Shown here in pieces: positions 5,145-9,397 of a DNA stretch of 9,426 nucleotides. The DNA lies in assembly GCA_910579595.1 (NCBI GenBank), contig CAJTVM010000101.1:1-9426 (forward strand), read 5' to 3'. Position numbers and translations under genes: made by a program. Origin of the DNA: an uncultured Oscillospiraceae bacterium (GTDB lineage: Bacteria; Bacillota; Clostridia; Oscillospirales; Oscillospiraceae). The notes below the pieces were generated by a model. It did not search any database. It saw only the letters and a program-made list of their open reading frames with translations, and had not been told where the DNA came from. How positions within the stretch are numbered: the first letter of the stretch is position 1; the number at the start of each line of letters is the position of its first letter.

Positions 5145-5315
5145 ACGAAAATCACAGTTGCATATTTGCCGGAAGATGAAAAGGAGGCCACCGCCGCGCT
5201 TGCGGCTCTTCGCCGCCTCCATCCTGATGGGAAAGTGCGGAAAAGTGACCGCTACCCGCCGTATTTACACATTTACTTGACCACAAAACAGCCAAAACAG
5301 GAGAACGGCACTTGA
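5145..5315 (+). CDS. Small phage protein (56 codons) with ACG in place of the start codon
   Basis: The frame opens after TAG at 5130 and runs to TGA at 5313, encoding (T)KITVAYLPEDEKEATAALAALRRLHP, a basic middle KVRKSDRYPPYLHIYLTT and a short tail. I recall similar small proteins directly after the resolvase in related prophages, where they begin MKITVAYLP; function unknown. Here the codon at that position is ACG, preceded 5 bases upstream by a run of Gs that could serve as a ribosome binding site. No ATG or GTG occurs before residue 30; the first in-frame TTG (5166) would remove the conserved strand. Either ACG initiates weakly or a single T-to-C change has silenced the gene. Confidence 0.6.
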   Translation, partial: TKITVAYLPEDEKEATAALAALRRLHPDGKVRKSDRYPPYLHIYLTTKQPKQENGT

Positions 5316-5340
5316 CTATGCCGCCATTTTGTGGTAAACT
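5312..5340 (+). promoter_or_regulatory. Promoter of the small RNA
   Basis: TTGACT (5312-5317), 17 bp, TAAACT (5335-5340) with an extended -10 (TGGTAAACT). The -35 box overlaps the TGA stop of the 56-codon gene. Confidence 0.7.
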
Positions 5341-5346
5341 ATCAGC

Positions 5347-5433
5347 ATGAAATAGGGCATGAGTACCGCCCGCAAGGGTTAGCCGATAAAAGGCATGGGA
5401 AACAGCAAAAAAAGCTGTTCTCATGCCTTTTTT
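5347..5433 (+). ncRNA. Small RNA between replication and capsid genes
   Basis: An inferred transcript of about 87 nt from the promoter at 5312-5340 to the terminator at 5391-5433. Its 5' half contains CCC-GCAA-GGG (5369-5378), a GNRA-capped hairpin, enclosed by GGC/GCC pairs and followed by TTAGCC, which resembles the antisense RNAs of the two TA modules. Two tiny reading frames exist (ATGAAATAG at 5347 and a 7-codon one from 5359), but neither looks like a gene. No toxin-like peptide is encoded opposite it. I do not recognise an RNA family. Confidence 0.55.
5391..5433 (+). terminator. Rho-independent terminator of the small RNA
   Basis: AGGCATG (5391-5397) pairs with CATGCCT (5422-5428), extended inward to ACAGC/GCTGT around an A7 loop with one bulged A, followed by six Ts (5428-5433). 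It lies 40 bp before the scaffold gene and would also insulate the capsid genes. Confidence 0.9.
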
Positions 5434-5472
5434 CATATATTCAGCCTACCCAGGCGTAAAACGGAGGTATTT

Positions 5473-5958
5473 ATGAACGAGAACACCCAGCAGACCACTA
5501 CTCAAACCCCGGAGGGAACAGGGGGCAAGATGTTCACCCAAGACGAGGTGAACAAGATCGTTTCTGACCGGCTGGCCCGTGAGCGGGAAAAGCTGGCAGA
5601 CGGCAGCGAGTACAAGGCCAAATATGAGGCCGTACAAAAAGAGCTTGAGGGCATGAAAGCGGCCCAGCTTCACCAGCAGAAAGAAGCGGCTTACCGGGAT
5701 TTGCTGGCAAGGGCCAGTATCAGCGAGAAGCGCATTGCAGCGGTGATGAAAGCATCTGCCTCCGAGATTGACGCCGTGGAGCTGGACGAGAGCGGCAAGG
5801 CCGTGGGCGCTGACAAGCTGGTGGAGGCCATCAAAACCGAATGGGCCGACTTCGTGGAAACAGTCGAGATCAAAGGCGCTGACACGCCCCACCCGCCCAT
5901 TTTCTCCATGACCTGCCCGGATGATAAAATTGCCGATGCCTTCAAGCCTAAAATCTGA
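5473..5958 (+). CDS. Phage capsid scaffold protein (161 aa)
   Basis: An internal scaffold that shapes the procapsid around the major capsid protein. The polar N-terminus (Thr/Gln-rich, about 1-17) leads to MFTQDEVNKIVSDRLARERE and a long charged coiled coil (about 25-75), then RDLLARASISEKRIAAVM and an acidic region. This order is typical of gp20/DUF4355-type scaffold proteins of Firmicutes phages. The start at 5473 is chosen because GGAGG lies 5 bases upstream; the in-frame ATG at 5395 falls inside the small RNA terminator. The major capsid gene follows 14 bp later. The C-terminus (FSMTCPDDKIADAFKPKI) should contact the capsid protein. Confidence 0.85.
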   Translation: MNENTQQTTTQTPEGTGGKMFTQDEVNKIVSDRLAREREKLADGSEYKAKYEAVQKELEGMKAAQLHQQKEAAYRDLLARASISEKRIAAVMKASASEIDAVELDESGKAVGADKLVEAIKTEWADFVETVEIKGADTPHPPIFSMTCPDDKIADAFKPKI

Positions 5959-5972
5959 CAAGGAGTGATTTT

Positions 5973-6821
5973 ATGGCTATCGACCTGGTAGAGAAGTTTT
6001 TGCCTTATGTCGATGAACAATTCAGCACGGAGAGCAAAAAAAGCCTCCTGACCAATACCGATTTTTCCTGGAACGGCGCACACACCATCAAGGTGTACAA
6101 GATCACCACCGCCGCCATGAACGACTATGACCGGGGTGGAGCAAAGAGCGCCACCCAGTGGAGCCGGTACGGCGCTGTGGCAGACCTGGACGCCACCACC
6201 GAGGAATTTACCCTGACCCGTGACCGTTCCTTCACCTTCGCCATTGACAAGCTGGACACGGACGAAACCGCCCAGCAGCTTGCGGCGGCGTCTGCGCTGG
6301 CCCGGCAGAACCGGGAAGTTTGTATCCCCGAGATTGACGGCCACACCTTTGGCGTGATGTGCGCCAACGCTGGCAATAAGCCCGCCGCCAAAGCCTTGAC
6401 CGCTACCAACATCTACACCGAGATTTTGGCGGCGTCCGAGGCTCTGGACAATGCGGAGGCCCCCGAGGCTGGCCGGGTGCTGGTGGTGACGCCCACCGTC
6501 TATGCGCTGATGAAAAAGTGCAAGGATATTGTGATGGAGACCGATGTGGGCAACGACTTGCGACTGAAAGGCGTGATCGCCACCCTGGACGGCATGAACG
6601 TCCAGAAAATCCCCGCCAACCGCCTCCCCGCCGGTTTTGGCTTCATGGTGTGCCATCCCGTGGCTACCGTGGCCCCCGTCAAGCTGGAGGACTTCACCAT
6701 CCACCAGAATCCCCCCGGCATTTCCGGCAGTTTGGTGGAGGGCCGTGTCTGCTATGACGCCTTTGTGCTGGACAACAAGGCAAAGGCCATCTACTATCAG
6801 GCCCAGCCCACCGAGGGCTGA
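5973..6821 (+). CDS. Phage major capsid protein (282 aa)
   Basis: The structural subunit of the phage head, probably of the HK97 fold. The N-terminus (VEKFLPYVDEQFSTESKKS), the strand-rich region around TIKVYKITTAAMNDYDRG, and the following DRSFTFAIDKLDTDET with an ALARQNREVCIPEIDG helix match major capsid proteins of clostridial siphophages known to me. The length is normal for the family and the frame is intact. AAGGAGTGA precedes the ATG, and the gene sits just after its scaffold, the standard order. Normally portal and terminase genes lie upstream and head-completion genes downstream; none is present here. Family call is firm; assembly competence of the element is doubtful. Confidence 0.9.
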   Translation: MAIDLVEKFLPYVDEQFSTESKKSLLTNTDFSWNGAHTIKVYKITTAAMNDYDRGGAKSATQWSRYGAVADLDATTEEFTLTRDRSFTFAIDKLDTDETAQQLAAASALARQNREVCIPEIDGHTFGVMCANAGNKPAAKALTATNIYTEILAASEALDNAEAPEAGRVLVVTPTVYALMKKCKDIVMETDVGNDLRLKGVIATLDGMNVQKIPANRLPAGFGFMVCHPVATVAPVKLEDFTIHQNPPGISGSLVEGRVCYDAFVLDNKAKAIYYQAQPTEG

Positions 6822-6827
6822 CCCAAT

Positions 6828-6862
6828 GGGGGCGCGTGGGCAATCGCCTGTGCGCCCCCGCT
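6828..6862 (+). terminator. Hairpin after the capsid gene, probable terminator
   Basis: GGGGGCGC (6828-6835) pairs with GCGCCCCC (6852-6859), with a small internal loop and a further GGGC/GCCT stem. It is followed by GCTTTATGG, so the T-run is short. It could end or reduce transcription after the capsid gene. Confidence 0.55.
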
Positions 6863-6884
6863 TTATGGTGAAGGAGGGGCGGCG

Positions 6885-7508
6885 GTGTCCACCTGGAGAA
6901 ATAACGGCGGCTGGAACAAGAGCCACGGGACAGTCGAAATAACGCCCAGGGTTGACAGCTTCGAGGCCGGGACGGTGGAGAGCGGCGGCGCTTTGTTTAC
7001 CTATGGCGGCGGAAAATCCCTGCTGCTGGAATGTGACCATTGCACAGAATACGGGCCAACGGAAAAAGCAGACCGGGAAATCGTGGAGCTGTGGGCGGGG
7101 GGATGGAGCCAGACCATAGAGCTATCCCGCATAGCGTCCGGGTTCGGCGGAAGCCGCGCCTTTTGGCTGTGTCCGGCCTGTGGCAGGCGTGTGCGCTATC
7201 TGTACTTCGCGGGGAAGATATTCCTATGCCGCAAGTGCGCCGGTGTGAATTACAAGAGCCAGCAGGAAACCAAAAGCGATTGTATGTACTACTACGACAA
7301 GGGTATGGCCCTGGTGGAGAAACACCTTGACCGCTGGCCCAGGTTCAGGCCGGATGGGTTCAGTTTTTGCCGATGGGTGCCAGATCGCCCCCGGTATATG
7401 CACCAGACTACATACCGGCGCTATCTGGCCCGGTTCCTTCGGTACAGGCAGAAACACGCTGACCGGCAAATGACCGATATGCTGCGGCTGTTGAAAATTC
7501 TCAAATGA
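6885..7508 (+). CDS. Zinc-ribbon protein of mobile elements, unknown function (207 aa)
   Basis: Function not known to me. The start is GTG at 6885, with AAGGAGGGG a few bases upstream. A treble-clef or ribbon-like motif is clear: CPACGRR (C96, C99) and FLCRKCAGVNYKSQQE (C115, C118). A separate CDHC pair occurs at 50-53. The C-terminal 80 residues are rich in Arg, Tyr and Trp (FRPDGFSFCRWVPDRPRY, YRRYLARFLRYRQKH), suggesting nucleic acid binding. I recall proteins with this CRxC-x-Y-S-Q arrangement as orphan genes in prophages of several phyla. It takes the place where head-completion genes would normally be. Confidence 0.65.
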   Translation: MSTWRNNGGWNKSHGTVEITPRVDSFEAGTVESGGALFTYGGGKSLLLECDHCTEYGPTEKADREIVELWAGGWSQTIELSRIASGFGGSRAFWLCPACGRRVRYLYFAGKIFLCRKCAGVNYKSQQETKSDCMYYYDKGMALVEKHLDRWPRFRPDGFSFCRWVPDRPRYMHQTTYRRYLARFLRYRQKHADRQMTDMLRLLKILK

Positions 7509-7522
7509 AAGGCGGTAGAGCT

Positions 7523-7732
7523 ATGACCCTGGCAGACAAGGCGGGGCGGTACGCCAAACAGCACCCGCAAGAGGTGACGCTTGCATGGATTGACAATTCC
7601 ACGCGCACATATGACGCCGGTAAGGCGGTGAGGCTGTGCGCCGTCCCCAGGATCGCCGCCTGTATCATGGGCGCGGAGGCCCCCGACAAGGCCCTGGCCG
7701 ATATGCTGAACCGGCTGTTGGATGATGAATAA
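7523..7732 (+). CDS. Hypothetical protein (69 aa)
   Basis: Not recognised. The start at 7523 is preferred over the in-frame ATG at 7505, which overlaps the preceding stop and has no ribosome binding site; AAAGGCGGTAGAG before 7523 is a modest one. The product is a small soluble protein with a central strand-rich segment (EVTLAWIDNSTRTYDAGKAVRLC) and a C-terminal helix (DKALADMLNRLLDDE). It probably shares a transcript with the zinc-ribbon gene. It is the last gene before the second toxin-antitoxin module. Confidence 0.55.
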   Translation: MTLADKAGRYAKQHPQEVTLAWIDNSTRTYDAGKAVRLCAVPRIAACIMGAEAPDKALADMLNRLLDDE

Positions 7733-7760
7733 ATGGGCCGGGGAAGTTACTCCCCAGACC

Positions 7761-7789
7761 TTGCGCTTTGTCGTATTCTGTGGTATTAT
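7761..7789 (+). promoter_or_regulatory. Promoter of TA-2 toxin mRNA
   Basis: TTGCGC (7761-7766), 17 bp, TATTAT (7784-7789) with an extended -10 (TGGTATTAT). The transcript would begin near 7796, leaving a 5' UTR of about 72 nt before the toxin ATG. Confidence 0.75.
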
Positions 7790-7816
7790 GACATTAGGAA
7801 AGAATCATCTTTCAGC

Positions 7817-7864
7817 GCTGCACAACGGCAGGCGGTTAGTCACATAACCCCGAAAGGGGGTGAC
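7817..7864 (+). promoter_or_regulatory. 5' UTR hairpins of TA-2 toxin mRNA, including SD sequestration
   Basis: First hairpin: GCTGC (7817-7821) with GCGGT (7832-7836). Second hairpin: GTCAC (7839-7843) with GTGAC (7860-7864), bulge ATAA, then CCCC (7848-7851) with GGGG (7856-7859) around a GAAA tetraloop. The second hides the Shine-Dalgarno sequence AAAGGGGGTGA, as in TA-1, although the pairing bases differ. Confidence 0.65.
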
Positions 7865-7867
7865 GCC

Positions 7868-7945
7868 ATGCGGATCACGTTACATATCGGGCGGTTTACC
7901 GTTACGATCATCGTGAAAAGCAAGAACCGCCACCCGGCACGGTGA
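7868..7945 (+). CDS. Candidate type I toxin peptide, TA-2 (25 aa)
   Basis: A 25-codon frame with AAAGGGGGTGA 4 bases before its ATG. The product alternates hydrophobic and polar residues (ITLHIGRFTVTIIVKSK) and ends with a basic tail (NRHPAR), so it looks more like an amphipathic strand or hairpin than a membrane helix. I do not know a named toxin with this sequence. The call rests on architecture: its own promoter, a hidden ribosome binding site, the stop codon inside the terminator stem, and a convergent RNA from a perfect promoter. The open frame extends upstream to 7733, but that part contains the promoter and 5' UTR and is not considered coding. Antimicrobial or signalling peptide is an alternative. 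Confidence 0.6.
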   Translation: MRITLHIGRFTVTIIVKSKNRHPAR

Positions 7946-8007
7946 CGGTTCTCTTTTTGGGAACTTTTTGACCTGACGGGCTAACCGCTTGTCGCAGCGC
8001 CCTTTCT
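7915..8007 (-). ncRNA. TA-2 antisense RNA (candidate antitoxin)
   Basis: Inferred transcript of about 90 nt from the minus-strand promoter at 8014-8042 to just past the shared hairpin; both ends are approximate. It is complementary to the last toxin codons and the 3' UTR. Its 5' hairpin is GGGC (8002-7999) with GCCC (7981-7978) and GCTGC (7998-7994) with GCGGT (7988-7984), loop GACAA, and a two-base TA bulge. The TA-1 antisense RNA has the same fold, with an A-U pair where this one has G-U. Convergent overlap at the terminator is the fst/RNAII- and txpA/RatA-like layout. Confidence 0.65.
7923..7958. terminator. Shared bidirectional terminator of TA-2
   Basis: AGAACCG (7923-7929) pairs with CGGTTCT (7946-7952), and CACC (7931-7934) with GGTG (7941-7944), with one C-A mismatch and loop CGGCAC. 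It is followed on the plus strand by CTTTTT and on the minus strand by TGCTTTTC. The toxin stop TGA (7943-7945) lies in the stem. Confidence 0.8.
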
Positions 8008-8013
8008 ATGTTT

Positions 8014-8042
8014 ATTATAGACCCTGCTGGCCCTGTTGTCAA
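8014..8042 (-). promoter_or_regulatory. Consensus promoter of TA-2 antisense RNA
   Basis: On the minus strand TTGACA (8042-8037), 17 bp, TATAAT (8019-8014): a perfect sigma-A promoter pointing into the toxin 3' end. The -35 box overlaps the TGA stop of the minus-strand RHH gene. Confidence 0.85.
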
Positions 8043-8434
8043 GCCTCGGACTTTTTGCCCGGAGCTTTTTTCATTCTGCGGCCTATTTCGTCCCGCTGTG
8101 CCTGTGTCTCGACTGCCCGCGCTATGAACACCGGGACGGCCTCTCCCGCCGCTTTTGCGGCCTCCTGTGCGGCTTTGATGGTGTCGGAGGGTAATGATAT
8201 ACCCCCGCCCGCTGGGGCTGCTGGGGGGCCTATTACGGCCTCCTGTGGGCTTTCCTGTTCTCCGATGCAGTTCAGCACGAAATCTTTTAAGACCGCATTG
8301 GAGGTTGCGCCACTGTTGGCGCAGTATGCTTTGAACTTTTCCGCCTGATCTATCTTGACCCGGCACGCAAGACTTGCAATATTTTTCGCCTGATACTTTT
8401 TGTTTGCGCGTTTTTTCGCCTCTGATGGAGCCAT
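8039..8434 (-). CDS. Tandem-RHH transcriptional regulator (131 aa)
   Basis: Probably an autorepressor. After a lysine-rich N-terminus (to about 18), residues 19-60 read as one RHH unit (ASLACRVKIDQAEKFKAYC, then SNAVLKDFVLNCI). A Pro/Gly/Ala linker (66-78) leads to a second RHH-like unit (ISLPSDTIKAAQEAAKAAG, then VPVFIARAVETQ). The tail is basic. GAAAGGAGG lies a few bases before the ATG. Its promoter region carries three near-identical operator sites, one over its own -35 box and one in the spacer of a divergent promoter. It therefore likely represses itself and the plus-strand small-gene run. Downstream, its stop codon is part of the TA-2 antisense promoter. Confidence 0.75.
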   Translation of the reverse strand: MAPSEAKKRANKKYQAKNIASLACRVKIDQAEKFKAYCANSGATSNAVLKDFVLNCIGEQESPQEAVIGPPAAPAGGGISLPSDTIKAAQEAAKAAGEAVPVFIARAVETQAQRDEIGRRMKKAPGKKSEA

Positions 8435-8457
8435 GCTCTCGCCTCCTTTCGATTCGT

Positions 8458-8486
8458 ATTATAACACATATCTGCATGATTAACCA
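8458..8486 (-). promoter_or_regulatory. Promoter of the RHH regulator gene
   Basis: A perfect TATAAT (8463-8458, minus strand) with a poor -35 (TGGTTA, 8486-8481) at 17 bp. The -35 lies inside the first operator, so repressor binding would block it. Confidence 0.6.
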
Positions 8487-8554
8487 TGTATATAATAGAC
8501 AAATATACATGATTAACCTTGTGCACTCTGCCTATTGATGGATGGTTAATCATG
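8475..8554. repeat. Three 14-bp operator repeats at exact 33-bp spacing
   Basis: CATGATTAACCATG (8475-8488), CATGATTAACCTTG (8508-8521) and the inverted copy GATGGTTAATCATG (8541-8554). The first is a near-perfect palindrome of CATGRTTAA half-sites. Starts are exactly 33 bp apart, about three helical turns, which would put bound proteins on one face of the DNA. They are the likely binding sites of the adjacent RHH regulator. Confidence 0.75.
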
Positions 8555-8563
8555 TAGTATAAT
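8535..8563 (+). promoter_or_regulatory. Divergent promoter for the small-gene run
   Basis: TTGATG (8535-8540), 17 bp, TATAAT (8558-8563). The third operator fills the spacer, so this promoter should be shut off by the RHH regulator. Confidence 0.8.
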
Positions 8564-8601
8564 TAATAATGTCAGGAGGGGAAACCCGAACGACAAAAAG
8601 C

Positions 8602-8632
8602 GCCGCCCCGGTGCTGGAGACACCAGGACGGC
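8602..8632 (+). promoter_or_regulatory. Leader hairpin before the 29-aa gene
   Basis: GCCG (8602-8605) pairs with CGGC (8629-8632), CC with GG, and GGTG (8610-8613) with CACC (8621-8624), interrupted by two C-A mismatches, loop CTGGAGA. It ends a few bases before the AAAGGAGG ribosome binding site. There is no T-run, so it is more likely an mRNA-stability or translation element than a terminator. Confidence 0.5.
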
Positions 8633-8647
8633 AGAAAGGAGGGCAGT

Positions 8648-8737
8648 ATGAAGTACCACAATGGGGTATGGAGCTACAAAGGCAAGACCTACAAAAGCCT
8701 ACGCGAAGCCTTAGTAGCCAACTGGCCCAAGAAGTAA
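8648..8737 (+). CDS. Conserved-looking microprotein (29 aa)
   Basis: A 29-residue protein starting MKYHNGVWSYKGKTYKSLRE and ending in a short helix with WPKK. GAAAGGAGG lies 6 bases before the ATG, one of the best ribosome binding sites in the window. It is the first gene after the RHH-controlled promoter. I recall similar very small proteins (an aromatic Y-x-G-x-W-x-Y-x-G-K start, then SLREAL) in clostridial mobile elements, but no function is known to me. The strand-turn-strand-helix pattern suggests a tiny folded domain rather than a chance frame. Confidence 0.65.
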   Translation: MKYHNGVWSYKGKTYKSLREALVANWPKK

Positions 8738-8743
8738 GGCCAC

Positions 8744-8765
8744 GGGGCCGGGTTTCCCCGGCCCC
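8744..8765 (+). other. GC-rich hairpin after the 29-aa gene
   Basis: GGGGCCGGG (8744-8752) pairs perfectly with CCCGGCCCC (8757-8765), loop TTTC. No T-run follows, so it may protect the upstream mRNA from 3' decay or weakly attenuate transcription rather than terminate it. Confidence 0.55.
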
Positions 8766-8827
8766 ACCCCATACAAGCCCCTGGGGATAGTTTACCACGC
8801 CTCCAGGGAGAAATCAAGGAGGAACAT

Positions 8828-8992
8828 ATGGACAAAACTATTGAGCACAAAATTGTGCACACCGTCAACGGCCACACCTTCCCCGTTGTGGGAGTACTCC
8901 ACGTTGAAGGAAGGCCCATCCCCCTGCTGAACATCCGCATGATGAGCGACGAGAGGGAACGGGAGCTTGCCCGGAAGGGGGCGGCAGTATGA
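8828..8992 (+). CDS. Small conserved-looking protein (54 aa)
   Basis: It starts at the ATG at 8828 behind AAGGAGGAAC. The product has a strand-rich N-terminal part (HKIVHTVNGHTFPVVGVLHV, then RPIPLLNIRMMSDE) and a charged helical tail (RERELARKG). I have seen proteins with this NGxxxPVxxVLxVxGxxIPLxxIxMMSDE pattern as small unknown genes in clostridial phages and conjugative elements; the role is not known. Its stop overlaps the next start by 4 bp (ATGA), showing tight operon structure with the cysteine-rich HTH gene. Both belong to the run controlled from 8535. Confidence 0.65.
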   Translation: MDKTIEHKIVHTVNGHTFPVVGVLHVEGRPIPLLNIRMMSDERERELARKGAAV

Positions 8993-9228
8993 GCGCAACA
9001 GAGCGGGCGCTTGCCCTGTTCAGCGCCGGGGTGCCTGTGCGGGATATCGCCCCGCTGGTGGGTATGGAGCTGGAAGCCCTGCGAGGAACGCTGACCCGGT
9101 GGGGAGAGCGCCCCCAGGCAAGGGCTACCATCACCTACATGGCGCGGGTGTGCCCGTTCCATGACAGTTGCCGGGATTGCAGTTTCCAGACGTGCGCCCT
9201 GGACAAACTGCGGCCGGTGTCAGTGTAG
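8989..9228 (+). CDS. HTH protein with a four-cysteine cluster (79 aa)
   Basis: The N-terminal half (ERALALFSAGVPVRDIAPLVG, then LRGTLTRWGE) looks like the helix-turn-helix of resolvase/transposase-type DNA-binding domains. The C-terminal third has C55, C61, C64 and C69 in CPFHDSCRDCSFQTC, with a histidine at 58, which could bind zinc or an iron-sulfur cluster. GGAAGGGGGCGG gives a ribosome binding site inside the previous gene, and a 4-bp overlap couples the two. A redox- or metal-responsive small regulator is a reasonable guess but only that. I do not recognise a named family. Confidence 0.65.
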   Translation: MSATERALALFSAGVPVRDIAPLVGMELEALRGTLTRWGERPQARATITYMARVCPFHDSCRDCSFQTCALDKLRPVSV

Positions 9229-9244
9229 AAAGGGGGTGAAGATT

Positions 9245-9397
9245 GTGGATGAATCCCGCAAGACCACCAGGGAGCGCAACAAGGCGGCACGGGAGGCGCG
9301 GAGAGCGGCACGGGCGGCAGAGGAACAGCAGGACAAGGCCCTTGTGCTGGACGCTTTACGGGCCGTCCTGCGTGTCAACGCCGATATGAAATTGTAA
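9245..9397 (+). CDS. Small charged helical protein (50 aa)
   Basis: The GTG at 9245 is chosen because AAAGGGGGTGA lies 6 bases before it; an in-frame GTG at 9236 falls inside that site. The product is almost entirely helix-forming, with alternating Arg/Lys and Ala/Glu (KAAREARRAARAAEEQQDK), then a more hydrophobic end (ALVLDALRAVLRV). It may form a coiled coil or bind nucleic acid. It is not recognised. It follows the HTH gene by 16 bp and is the last complete gene of the run. The remaining 29 bases to the window edge contain no supported feature. Confidence 0.55.
   Translation: MDESRKTTRERNKAAREARRAARAAEEQQDKALVLDALRAVLRVNADMKL

Noticed and set aside
5340..5435. Ribozyme or known riboswitch in the small RNA
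   Set aside because: I compared it by eye with twister, pistol, hammerhead, preQ1, fluoride and ZTP patterns; only trivial fragments agree.
5691..7040. Minus-strand open frame of 449 codons opposite the capsid genes
   Set aside because: Gly/His/Val-rich composition typical of the antisense of a GC-rich gene, and it overlaps two well-recognised capsid genes completely.
7733..7945. 70-codon frame including the TA-2 peptide
   Set aside because: Its first 45 codons cover the toxin promoter and structured 5' UTR. The strong ribosome binding site is at the internal ATG at 7868.
7908..8510. 200-codon minus-strand frame overlapping the RHH regulator
   Set aside because: Wrong frame relative to the RHH gene, Arg/Gly-rich content, and it begins inside the operator region upstream of the mapped-looking promoter.
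8569..8790. 73-codon plus-strand frame in the leader of the small-gene run
   Set aside because: It starts about at the predicted transcription start without a ribosome binding site, and overlaps the much better 29-aa frame at 8648.
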